A stretch of 36,887 nucleotides of DNA from Myxococcales bacterium (GTDB taxonomy: Bacteria > Myxococcota_A > Polyangia > Haliangiales > Haliangiaceae): positions 1-36,887 of the forward strand of contig JAQBQF010000345.1 in the NCBI GenBank assembly GCA_028287115.1. Reading direction: 5' to 3'. The position numbers were made by a program, and so were the translations under genes. Numbering within the stretch: position 1 is the stretch's first letter; every line of letters starts with the position of its first letter. The notes below the pieces were generated by a model that saw only the letters and a program-made list of their open reading frames with translations, was not told where the DNA came from and made no database searches. Positions 25,644-33,090 of this stretch are shown here, piece by piece.

Positions 25644-26903
25644 TCACTCTCTCGTCGAGGTCTGAATCGTGTCGTCGAGCTTGTCGAGCTTGCCGTTGCG
25701 GATCGCGTCGACGAGAGCGCGCATCGTCTCCGAAGGCAAGCTGATGCCCTGGGACGGACCGTCGCCCACCCGGGTCCACGTGTTGAGGCCGACGAGCTGA
25801 CCCCGCGCATCGAACAGGCCGCTGCCGCTATCGCCGTAGGTCACGGGCAAGCTCGTGAACAGCAGATCGTACGAGCCCGCCGAAGTGCGATGCGTCTCGC
25901 GTCGCAGCAGCTCGCCGTTGAGCACTTTCCAACCGGAACGATACGGATTCGGGACGAACGTGACGCTCGACGATGGCTGCATCGCCGAGGCATCGGCGCT
26001 GATCGTCACCGGCTCGGGCGGGTGCTCGATCGGTAGCTCGATCACGACGACGTCGAGTGGAGGCGGCGCAGCCCAGCGCACGCTCGCGCGGCCCTGCCGG
26101 CCATCCGAGAGCTGGACCCACACCGGCTGCGCATCTTTGGCGTGCCGCGGCGCGCCGACCGCGATGTACGGCATCGCGACGTGGCTACACGTGACGATCC
26201 AGGCGCGGTGATCATCTGCGGCGACGACCGCGCCGGTCCCCATCGCGAGGCGAGTTGCGTCGCCGTCGCCATCTGGCGCGAGCACGACGACGGTCGCGTT
26301 GAGGATCCGATCAACATGCGTCGTGACGCCGAGGGCTTCACGCGGCGGCATCGACGTGTACTGGCCGGAGAATCCGCCGCTGAACTCGTACCAGTGCACG
26401 GCACCGATCACGAGCGCGGATGCGCCGGCCATCACGGCGATCGCGTGGCTGATCACGAACGGCAACCGGCGAAACTGGCGCTGTCGCCGCAGTCGGAACA
26501 GCGCGACGATGCCGACGACCAAGGCGAGCAGCCCGACGAGCGTCGTGCGCTTGGCCGTGCCTTGGAGGTCGGAGAGCAGCGTATCGAGCGAGCTGATCTC
26601 GCGAGACGACAGCAGGCGCACCGCGAACCACGCCGCGAACGCCGCGATGCCGACGGTGATCGCCGGCGGGAACCACACGACGAGCTTCTTCCACAGCGGT
26701 TCGCCGGCGGCTTCTCCGCGACGGCGCTGGACCGCTTCGTCGATCGCCGCGTGATCGATCACGAGGCCTTGGTTGCCGAGCTCGCTCCATGCCTTCTGGG
26801 TCTCGCACAGCGCGCACGATTGCCCGGGCAACAGACGCGCAGGTCCGGCGACCTTGCAGCTCGGGCAGACCCGCGACGCCAATGCTGCAGGCTTCGGCGC
26901 CAT
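25644..26903 (-). CDS. Membrane-tethered trypsin-like serine protease with N-terminal zinc ribbon
   Basis: 419 residues. Residues 13-33 are a zinc ribbon (C13, C16, C30, C33). Three membrane helices follow (about 76-97, 118-137, 149-170). The trypsin/HtrA-like domain (about 190-405) has the full triad: His241 in VTCSHVA, Asp284 in PLDVVVIEL and Ser359 in YGDSGSGLF. With a reduced-cysteine ribbon in the cytosol and three helices, the protease domain would lie outside the inner membrane. No PDZ domain is seen. It starts 4 bases after the upstream RING-like gene and precedes the E2 gene. It may carry a signal across the membrane between the conjugation machinery and envelope substrates; this is an inference. 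Confidence 0.88.
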   Translation of the reverse strand: MAPKPAALASRVCPSCKVAGPARLLPGQSCALCETQKAWSELGNQGLVIDHAAIDEAVQRRRGEAAGEPLWKKLVVWFPPAITVGIAAFAAWFAVRLLSSREISSLDTLLSDLQGTAKRTTLVGLLALVVGIVALFRLRRQRQFRRLPFVISHAIAVMAGASALVIGAVHWYEFSGGFSGQYTSMPPREALGVTTHVDRILNATVVVLAPDGDGDATRLAMGTGAVVAADDHRAWIVTCSHVAMPYIAVGAPRHAKDAQPVWVQLSDGRQGRASVRWAAPPPLDVVVIELPIEHPPEPVTISADASAMQPSSSVTFVPNPYRSGWKVLNGELLRRETHRTSAGSYDLLFTSLPVTYGDSGSGLFDARGQLVGLNTWTRVGDGPSQGISLPSETMRALVDAIRNGKLDKLDDTIQTSTRE

Positions 26904-26907
26904 GACG

Positions 26908-27447
26908 TTAGTGTCCCAACGCGATGATCACGATCAAGATCGTATAGAAGGCGCCGATCGCGGCGCTGCCATAACCCATGGCCAAGTATGTACCGCCGGT
27001 GCCCGCCAGCTCGTTGCGTTTTCGGAACGCGTAGAACCCGGCGATCGGCCCGGCGACAGGGGCCGTGATCCCGATCAACGACAATAGAAACAGCCAGATC
27101 AGCGCGGTACGCGCGCTCTTGATGCCCTGATCGCGTGCAAGTGAGGTCATGTACTCCGCGGGCGTCATCGGATCGGCCCATGGGAACTTCGCGCCGCACG
27201 AGCAGACGAGCAGGCTCGAGCTGATCTGCCGCGTGCACGAGGGACACGGTTTGGTGTCACCCCAGCCCGCGCCGACGAGCACCGGCACCGGCGGCTTCTG
27301 CGCGACCGCAGCTTGCTTGCAGCCGTACGAGCCGCAGCCGCCGATCTCGTCCCAGCAGGTCTTGTGGTAGTCGGTCTTGCAGTCGGGGCAGGCCGTGACC
27401 GGCTCGCCCGCAGACAGGACCGTGTAGCAAATCGAGCAACGTGCCAT
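26908..27447 (-). CDS. RING/PHD-like zinc-finger membrane protein (copy 2)
   Basis: 179 residues. Start ATG 27447 is fixed by GAGGAG six bases upstream; the longer frame to 27726 is a shadow of the neighbouring gene. Residues 4-43 are a cross-brace zinc domain: C4, C7, C20, C23, H28, C31, C38, C43 (C4HC3 order, as in RINGv/PHD and prokaryotic RING families). A second zinc knuckle uses C68, C71, C82, C84. Two membrane segments lie at about 113-141 and 155-177. Ligand spacing in the first domain is identical to that of the copy-1 protein two genes upstream. Candidate E3-like or scaffold factor at the membrane. Starts two bases after the DUF2752 stop. Confidence 0.85.
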   Translation of the reverse strand: MARCSICYTVLSAGEPVTACPDCKTDYHKTCWDEIGGCGSYGCKQAAVAQKPPVPVLVGAGWGDTKPCPSCTRQISSSLLVCSCGAKFPWADPMTPAEYMTSLARDQGIKSARTALIWLFLLSLIGITAPVAGPIAGFYAFRKRNELAGTGGTYLAMGYGSAAIGAFYTILIVIIALGH

Positions 27448-27449
27448 CG

Positions 27450-27857
27450 CTAGCTCCTCACCATCTTGAAGATACCCATTGCCAGACACACGAGTACGAC
27501 GGTGTCGAAGGCGAATCGGAAGTTGCGCCGCTCGAACAGCGGCTGTGCGCGCCTCGCCGTCACCGTCACCACCGCGCCGAGAAACACCAGCATCGCGACG
27601 AACAGCAGCGGTCCGGCCGGATGAAAATCGAGAGCCGCGCGCAGATGTCCATGCGCGAACGCCACGAAGCTGCGGGTCATCCCGCACATCGGGCAATCGA
27701 AATGGAACAGCGCGTGCCACCAGCACATTCCGCCGAGCGGCGCACCGCCCGGTAACGCGAGCGAATCACCCGAGGGCACCAGCAGGGCAGCGGCGCCCAG
27801 CTGGGCGGCCGCGAGCACCGCAAATCCCATGTCGAGCGTTCGGCCGCGGATCAACAT
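27450..27857 (-). CDS. DUF2752 family membrane protein
   Basis: 135 residues. The DUF2752 hallmark DCPMCGMTRSFVAFAHG spans about 54-70 with C55 and C58. Three membrane helices lie at about 10-29, 82-101 and 114-132. Function of the family is unknown; the CxxCGxTR motif sits at a membrane interface. ATG 27857 overlaps the preceding TGA (TGATG), so it is tightly coupled to the RING-like gene before it. A passenger role is possible, but its placement between two RING-like membrane proteins suggests it belongs to the membrane complex. Confidence 0.88.
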   Translation of the reverse strand: MLIRGRTLDMGFAVLAAAQLGAAALLVPSGDSLALPGGAPLGGMCWWHALFHFDCPMCGMTRSFVAFAHGHLRAALDFHPAGPLLFVAMLVFLGAVVTVTARRAQPLFERRNFRFAFDTVVLVCLAMGIFKMVRS

Positions 27858-28492
27858 CAGTGGCGGCCGCCCATCCGGATCATCACGTACAGCGCAAACA
27901 CGACGAGATCGATGATGCCCATCACCATACCGGCCGTTGCGAGACCTTCGCCGCCGTACATCGGGTTCGATGCGATCTCGCGCTTGGCCTGATTCGCTTT
28001 CGAGATCGCGACCGGACCGAAGATGATCTGGCAGAACACCAACCCGACGAGGCCGAACACCAGCGCCTGCACGGCGCCGGGGGCGTTGATTTTCGGTCCG
28101 TGATAGATGCCGTCGGGGCTCGTGATCGCATTACAGAACGGGCACAGCGGTGAGCCCATCGTGATGACGTTGCGGCAGCTCGGGCAGTGCATCATGCCGG
28201 CGGCGAGCGGAGCCTGCGCGGGCGCGTAGCCCTGTGGTGCGTAGCCTGCCGGCATGCCGCCGGTCGGCGCGTAGCCTGGTTGCGCGACAGGCGCATCGAG
28301 CCGCTTGAGCGGCGCGTTGACGCAACCTGGGGTCGCGCAGCCGCCCTTGCTCTCCCAGCAATGGGCGTGATGCTCGCCCTCGCACGACGTACAGACGGAC
28401 GCGTCTTCGGCGAGCTTGAGCGGGACCTGACACGCCCTGCATGGCTTGCCCTCGAGCTTCAGATTCACTTTGAGGTTTCGCACGGCTTCCAT
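27857..28492 (-). CDS. RING/PHD-like zinc-finger membrane protein (copy 1) with DUF4190-like C-terminus
   Basis: 211 residues. Residues 18-57 are a cross-brace zinc domain: C18, C21, C34, C37, H42, C45, C52, C57, with the phrase HCWESKGGC. A Pro/Gly/Tyr-rich linker (65-98, repeated GYAP) leads to a zinc ribbon (C103, C106, C117, C120). Two membrane helices (about 138-162 and 184-205) resemble DUF4190 pairs. The spacing C-2-C-12-C-2-C-4-H-2-C-6-C-4-C is exactly that of the second copy. Family knowledge: prokaryotic RING domains of this kind occur near E2 and E1 homologues. Predicted membrane E3-like adaptor; E3 activity is untested. Starts 14 bases after the FHA stop. Confidence 0.85.
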   Translation of the reverse strand: MEAVRNLKVNLKLEGKPCRACQVPLKLAEDASVCTSCEGEHHAHCWESKGGCATPGCVNAPLKRLDAPVAQPGYAPTGGMPAGYAPQGYAPAQAPLAAGMMHCPSCRNVITMGSPLCPFCNAITSPDGIYHGPKINAPGAVQALVFGLVGLVFCQIIFGPVAISKANQAKREIASNPMYGGEGLATAGMVMGIIDLVVFALYVMIRMGGRH

Positions 28493-28506
28493 ACTGATTC
28501 TCTATC

Positions 28507-29883
28507 TCACGCCACTGGCGTGCGTTTCTGTCGCTCCTCGAAGTCGAGGATCGTGCTGCCGATAACAATCTGATCACCCGAGACCAACCGGCGACGACGA
28601 ACCTTGTTGCCGGTCACGGACGTACCCATGCGACTGCCCATGTCCTCGATCTCGTACGTCGTGCCGACGCGATGAACCGAGGCGTGCGCCGGATCGATCT
28701 CCGCGTCCTTGTAGAGATAGACGTCGGACTTCGGCGAGTTGCCGATGATCGTCGGCGTCTTGTAGAGGATGAACGACTTGCCGGCGAGCGGGCCGGTGCG
28801 AACGCGAAGCCACGCGTCGCGTGCGAGCCGCTCGACGAGCGCGACGAAGAGTCCGATCGAGAGGCCGACCGCGACGAGACCGACGAGGCGCGACGCGGAG
28901 CTGTCGGCGAACATCGTCGACTTCATGAACCGATCGATCGGATCGAAGAACATGCCGCCGACGGCGCCGCCGAGCGCGCCGCCGATCACCGAGTTCCTGA
29001 GCTGCGTGCGTGTCGATCGCACGAGGTTCATGCCGAGGCCGGTCGCGGCGCCGATGCAAGCCCAGGCAGCGCTGCGGCAGATCGTGAACAACAGGAAGCT
29101 GAACCCGCTGACTTCTTTGATCGTGACGACGAGGACGTCCGGGTGCTTCGTGACCTCCGACGAGAGCACGCTACTAGAGATCAGCATGATGATGCCCGCG
29201 GGGATGAACGCGAGGCCCGCGAACAGCGCGGCCATGAAGCTGCCGAGCAGCGACCGCTCGATCATCCGGATCCAGTTACGCGTCGTCAGTCCCTCGGCGA
29301 ACAACAGGCCGAATGCGATCAGCGCCGCCGTCAGAGGGAACAGCACGATCAGCGGCCAGGTCGCCTTCTCGGTGGTCCCGTACGAATCGGTGCGGCTCGT
29401 GGGACGGATCGCCGCGGCGATCAGGCGCGTGCCGGCGCTGAGGCCGACCACTTCGATCCGATCGCCAACCTTGATGCTGTCGGCGCTCGCGATCGGGGGC
29501 TCGCCGTGCTCGCCGGGCTCGAGCTTGATCCGCTGGAGATCGACGTAGACCGACTGCGACCCGATCGTCATCGAGATCGTGCCGGACCCCGCATCGAACG
29601 GCTCGGCGTTGATCAGGATGACCTCGCCGCCGATCACCGGCAGATCCTGGATCTTCGGCTCGAGCAGCAGCCAGCACGTCAGTGCCGCGAGCATCGCAGC
29701 CAGGGGCAGGTGGAACAGGCTGTTGAGGAGCAGCCGGCGGGCCGGCGACACGGGTGGGGTGTCGGCGACGATCCGTTCGCGACCAGCACGCTCGCGCGCG
29801 AGTGCCTTGTCGACATTCGGATCGAACAGCTCTTCGCGTTCGATCTTGATCTGCTCTTGATCGCGAAATACGCCGTCACTCAT
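28507..29883 (-). CDS. Polytopic membrane protein with C-terminal FHA domain
   Basis: 458 residues. A charged N-terminus (1-48) precedes a first membrane helix (about 55-74). A soluble strand-rich segment follows (about 82-160; GDRIEVVGLSAGTRLIA, OB-like). More hydrophobic segments lie at about 175-197, 213-239, 260-285 and 333-351. The FHA domain spans 365-450 (PTIIGNSPKSDVYLYKDAEI, then HASVH, then EIEDMGSRMGTSVTGNKV). The FHA signature Gly381, Ser383 and His404 are present. FHA domains read phosphothreonine, so this protein could link Ser/Thr-kinase signalling to the conjugation machinery. It overlaps the JAMM gene stop by four bases (ATGA). No kinase is within the operon. Confidence 0.9.
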   Translation of the reverse strand: MSDGVFRDQEQIKIEREELFDPNVDKALARERAGRERIVADTPPVSPARRLLLNSLFHLPLAAMLAALTCWLLLEPKIQDLPVIGGEVILINAEPFDAGSGTISMTIGSQSVYVDLQRIKLEPGEHGEPPIASADSIKVGDRIEVVGLSAGTRLIAAAIRPTSRTDSYGTTEKATWPLIVLFPLTAALIAFGLLFAEGLTTRNWIRMIERSLLGSFMAALFAGLAFIPAGIIMLISSSVLSSEVTKHPDVLVVTIKEVSGFSFLLFTICRSAAWACIGAATGLGMNLVRSTRTQLRNSVIGGALGGAVGGMFFDPIDRFMKSTMFADSSASRLVGLVAVGLSIGLFVALVERLARDAWLRVRTGPLAGKSFILYKTPTIIGNSPKSDVYLYKDAEIDPAHASVHRVGTTYEIEDMGSRMGTSVTGNKVRRRRLVSGDQIVIGSTILDFEERQKRTPVA

Positions 29884-31319
29884 TTGTTCACCCCTTGCTG
29901 TGCCGCTGGGCCGGGCGCGGCTGTCGGCGCCTGGGTGGCGCCGCCTCGAATCGTCTCGACCGCGGGTGACACGGTGGCTGAGCCTTCAGCCTCGCCGGAG
30001 TCGCGCGGTAACGTCGCATCCTGGTCGAATGTCTGGAGCTGCTTCTCGTAACGCGAGCGATTTCCGGGATCTAGGTGCGCGGCGGTCGCGAGCAAGCGAT
30101 GCGCCCGCCGTGGGTCGGTCTTCGCTGCATCGGCTGCCATCTCCGCGTAGAGGCCGCCGAGTCCCGAACGTTGCTCGGCGACATCCTGCATCAGATCCCC
30201 GCGCAGCTCGCCGCCGTGGCGGGTCGCGCGCTCGATCTGAGCGAACAGGGCCTCGGCGTCGGTGCGATCATTGCTGAGAGTTGCGAGCGTGTTACGCGCG
30301 ACCACGAGCTGCTGGATCGCTGCCACGATGCGGGCGTCCGGCGGGGACGGCGGCGAAGGCGGCGTTGCCGAGCCCGAGCCCGCTCCCGGTGCCGCACCGC
30401 CTTGGAGCTTCGCGATCGTCGTGTCGAGATCGGCGATCGCCTGCAGCACGGGTTTGCGGACTGCCTGATCGCCGAGCGTCTGGCGCAATATACTGATCAG
30501 CCGGTTGTCGAGCGCCGCGATCGCGGCCTGAGCGCCATCCGTACGAGCCTTCGAGATCTCGACCTGCGCTTGCATGATCGCCGAATTTCCCGAGGAGGCG
30601 CCGATCCAGTGGCCCACGAATCCGGCCGCGAGCACGAGCACGATCGCGATCAAGATCAGCGGCCCGAGCGAGCCGCCGAGGCTGAGGTCGTCTTCGCCGG
30701 TTCGGCTCGAGCTGTCGCTGGCATCCTTGCGCGCCTTGTCCTCGAGCTTGTCGGTGACATCGGTCGGCCGCGCCGTCGTGCGATTGCCGTCCCACGTGTG
30801 CTCGCGCGCGCCGATCGCGTAGCGCCGCATCCGCCAGACCTCGTTGTCACGCCACGTGAACATCCCGTGGTCTTTGCTTTTCGGGTCGTAGACGAACGCG
30901 ACCTGGAACGGCAGGTTGAAGAAGCTCTTGTGGATGAACTGATCGCGATCGGAGAGGAAAACGCCGAAGCCGGGATGCGTGTGGTACCAGCCGACCACCT
31001 TCTTCCCTTGATGCTTCGTGTCCATCTCCTTGTTGATGTGCTCCCACGTCGCGTGGGTGAACGTCAGCTCGGCACCTTTCTCTTCAGCGTGCAGCGCATC
31101 GATCGTGGTGTCGATTCGTAGATAGGGACCACCGTCGTCGCGCAGGAGCTCGCCGACGAGTACGCCGCCGATCTCGCGTGTCGTATCGCTGTCGCCACGC
31201 TCGACGGCACGGTCGAACGCTTCCTCGGCGAGGAAGACCTGCAGCTCGTGCTTGGTGGCCGGGACCGGCACCTTCTTGAGGTCTGCTTCGTCGATCGCAC
31301 GAATGTCGAGTGAGCTCAT
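29880..31319 (-). CDS. Membrane-anchored JAMM/MPN+ metalloprotease (deubiquitinase-like)
   Basis: 479 residues. The N-terminal MPN domain (about 22-170) has a complete JAMM zinc site: Glu49 in REIGGVLVGE, then His113 and His115, Ser123 and Asp126 (HTHPGFGVFLSDRD, the HxHx7SxxD motif). One membrane helix spans about 218-240. A large C-terminal region (245-479) is helical with low-complexity Pro/Gly/Ala and TPR-like character (RRAHRLLATAAHLDPGNRSR). JAMM enzymes of prokaryotic Ubl systems cleave or mature the modifier. The catalytic domain is likely cytosolic with the C-terminal part outside. ATGA overlap with the E1-like stop, and its own TGA overlaps the FHA start. Confidence 0.92.
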   Translation of the reverse strand: MSSLDIRAIDEADLKKVPVPATKHELQVFLAEEAFDRAVERGDSDTTREIGGVLVGELLRDDGGPYLRIDTTIDALHAEEKGAELTFTHATWEHINKEMDTKHQGKKVVGWYHTHPGFGVFLSDRDQFIHKSFFNLPFQVAFVYDPKSKDHGMFTWRDNEVWRMRRYAIGAREHTWDGNRTTARPTDVTDKLEDKARKDASDSSSRTGEDDLSLGGSLGPLILIAIVLVLAAGFVGHWIGASSGNSAIMQAQVEISKARTDGAQAAIAALDNRLISILRQTLGDQAVRKPVLQAIADLDTTIAKLQGGAAPGAGSGSATPPSPPSPPDARIVAAIQQLVVARNTLATLSNDRTDAEALFAQIERATRHGGELRGDLMQDVAEQRSGLGGLYAEMAADAAKTDPRRAHRLLATAAHLDPGNRSRYEKQLQTFDQDATLPRDSGEAEGSATVSPAVETIRGGATQAPTAAPGPAAQQGVNK

Positions 31320-32596
31320 GTCGGACTCGCCTGTTTCCCCGAATACCCGGAATATGAAGCCGCCAATGGCCCAAGGACGCTGCCCGCATCTCCATCGAAA
31401 AGCCAGGCCTCTTGGCGCTCCATGCCTTGCCGCGCGACGATGATGTCGAACGGCGGGAGTCCAAGATCTGCGGGAGTTTGACGTAGATCGATCCCGCTAT
31501 CGCGGCTGATCGATGAGGTGATCTCGACGACCCGATGGGTCGCGCACTTCGGGCATGCCGCCTGCGACTCGCGCACGGTGCCGAGCACCGCGCGACCGGG
31601 AGTCGCGTGACCGCATGAAGGGCAGGTCAACGTCGTGATCACGTCGCGCGATAGATCGAGCGCTGCGCCGGGGCCGAGCGCGGCTTCGGCGCGTTCGAGC
31701 AGCACGCCGAGCGTGACATCCGCGACGCCGACGCCGAGCGGGATGATCGCGCCGAGGTTCTCGTGTCCGGGGCAGTCGGCGCGCCGCGGATAGCTGACGC
31801 GACTGACCTCGCTGTGGAGACCGTCGAGGTGCAGACCTTGGCCGGTCAGCGTCGGTTGGCCGTGGACGACCTTGATCGCCTCCTCGACCTCCATCGCGCC
31901 GATGATCGATGCGGCAACAGCCGACGTCGGTACGTGTCCGCGTAGGGCGGCATCGCGAGCGAGCAGCGCGCACGACCGGCGTTCCGCGAGCAGCTTGCGA
32001 TCGGTCGCGTTCATCGTGCACTCGTAGCAGGCGCCTTGGCTCGGCGAGAACACTCGCACGACCCCGGACAGACCCTCGATCGCACCGTCGACCCAGCTCT
32101 TGCCGGTCCGCGCGCAAGCGGAGTTGATGAACACGCGCGCTTCGCGATTATCGACGGCGCCGATGACGACGTCGGCCCACTGAAACACGCCGAGCCCCGC
32201 ACGCACGATCACGTTGTCGTTGATCGCGTGCGCCCGGACGTCTGGGTTGATGTCGCGCATCTCGCGGACGGCGACGTCGGCCTTGAGCGAGCCTTCATCC
32301 GACTGCCGAAATAGGACGCTGCGCGACAGGTTCGATCGCTCGATCTTGTCGGGGTCGTAGACGAGCGTGAACCCGCTCCCGATCAGTGCGAGCAGCTTCA
32401 AGATCTCGTTGCCGAGCGCGCCCGCGCCGATCACGAGGATCCGCGTGCTGCCGACGCGCTTCTGATCCCACCAGTCGATCAGCGTCTGGCGGTGGTAGCG
32501 GTCCTCTCGCGCTTCATCCACGAGCGCGTCTGGCGAGATCCGCACGTCAATGCGCTTGGGTTGCCACGCTGGCCAGCGTTCGCTGGCTCGCTCCAT
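31316..32596 (-). CDS. ThiF/E1-like ubiquitin-activating enzyme homologue
   Basis: 426 residues from ATG 32596. The Rossmann adenylation domain begins at DRYHRQTLIDWW (32-43). Motifs are VIGAGALGNEILKLL with the GxGxxG loop (57-62), Asp81/Asp83 and SNLSR (88-92), Lys106, and AVDNREAR (147-154). Zinc-type cysteines are C190/C193 and a later ribbon C325/C328 with C348/C351. C209 (RRSCALL) is the best candidate for the catalytic thioester Cys, placed before the AASIIGAMEVEEAIKVV helix as in MoeB/ThiF/E1. The start is uncertain: ATG 32596 overlaps the Ubl gene by 50 bases, while GTG 32545 follows its stop by one base and keeps every motif. Activates the modifier by adenylation. Confidence 0.92.
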   Translation of the reverse strand: MERASERWPAWQPKRIDVRISPDALVDEAREDRYHRQTLIDWWDQKRVGSTRILVIGAGALGNEILKLLALIGSGFTLVYDPDKIERSNLSRSVLFRQSDEGSLKADVAVREMRDINPDVRAHAINDNVIVRAGLGVFQWADVVIGAVDNREARVFINSACARTGKSWVDGAIEGLSGVVRVFSPSQGACYECTMNATDRKLLAERRSCALLARDAALRGHVPTSAVAASIIGAMEVEEAIKVVHGQPTLTGQGLHLDGLHSEVSRVSYPRRADCPGHENLGAIIPLGVGVADVTLGVLLERAEAALGPGAALDLSRDVITTLTCPSCGHATPGRAVLGTVRESQAACPKCATHRVVEITSSISRDSGIDLRQTPADLGLPPFDIIVARQGMERQEAWLFDGDAGSVLGPLAASYSGYSGKQASPT

Positions 32597-32870
32597 CGTG
32601 GGCGCCGGCGGTGATCTCGGGTTGGATGCGGACGATATCGCCGGCGATCACTTTCTGACCGGACAGCGATTGATCGTCGAGCAACTGCACGCCGAGCCGC
32701 CGATGATGAAACTTGTAGCTCATCAGCTGGCCATCGGGCGCGTACTTGGGGAGGTGCAGCTTGTCGGCGAGCACCATCAAGATCCGCTCGACGGCGACGT
32801 CGTCGGGGACCTCGACGTTGAGCCGCTTGTTACCGGTCGCATCCCACACTTCGAGGTTGATTTCACCCAC
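32547..32870 (-). CDS. YukD-like beta-grasp ubiquitin-like protein
   Basis: 107 residues. GTG 32870 is the start, with AGGAG six bases upstream. The order of strands fits a beta-grasp fold: INLEVWDATG, KRLNVEVPDD, a helix AVERILMVLADKLHL, then MSYKFHHRRLGVQLL and the last strand DIVRIQPEI. This pattern is the YukD/EsaB type of ubiquitin-like protein. The globular fold ends near residue 85 and is followed by a polar tail (86-107) with no di-glycine; Gly89 and Gly93 are the only Gly in it. Either the JAMM protease trims the tail to a Gly or the protein is used without classical conjugation. First gene of the operon. Family assignment from hydrophobic pattern and context. Confidence 0.8.
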   Translation of the reverse strand: MGEINLEVWDATGNKRLNVEVPDDVAVERILMVLADKLHLPKYAPDGQLMSYKFHHRRLGVQLLDDQSLSGQKVIAGDIVRIQPEITAGAHDGASQRTLASVATQAH

Positions 32871-33090
32871 GTCGAGCTCCTGGTGCGGTTCATACGCTGA
32901 AATGCCTCGCCAGTGATCAGATTTGTGAGCGAGAAGTGACCGCCGTTTAGGCGGGGTCGGCGGACCGGGCCGTAAGCCGCGCTGCGTTGGTTACGTGAGG
33001 TTCGCGCGCGAAGAAAACTACACGGTCGTGAGCCGTTGGGCGGGTTCGCCGCGCTCCGATCTGGTACGCGCACTGCACTCGTAGCCGGGG
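32871..33090. promoter_or_regulatory. Divergent region upstream of the ubiquitin-like operon
   Basis: These 220 bases lie between the ubl start and an Omp85-type gene and must contain the operon promoter. A short hairpin (CCGCC, loop GTTTA, GGCGG at 32940-32954) sits about 70 bases before the ubl start. No clear sigma-70 or sigma-54 promoter is seen by eye. No protein-like ORF was found. Confidence 0.45.

Noticed and set aside
24759..32870. Type II CBASS defence operon (E1-E2 plus JAB)
   Set aside because: No CD-NTase or effector is present; E1 and E2 are separate proteins and there is an explicit Ubl gene plus RING-like, FHA and protease genes.
32547..32870. YukD/EsaB component of a type VII secretion system
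   Set aside because: No EssC-type ATPase, WXG100 protein or other secretion gene is nearby; the neighbours are conjugation enzymes.
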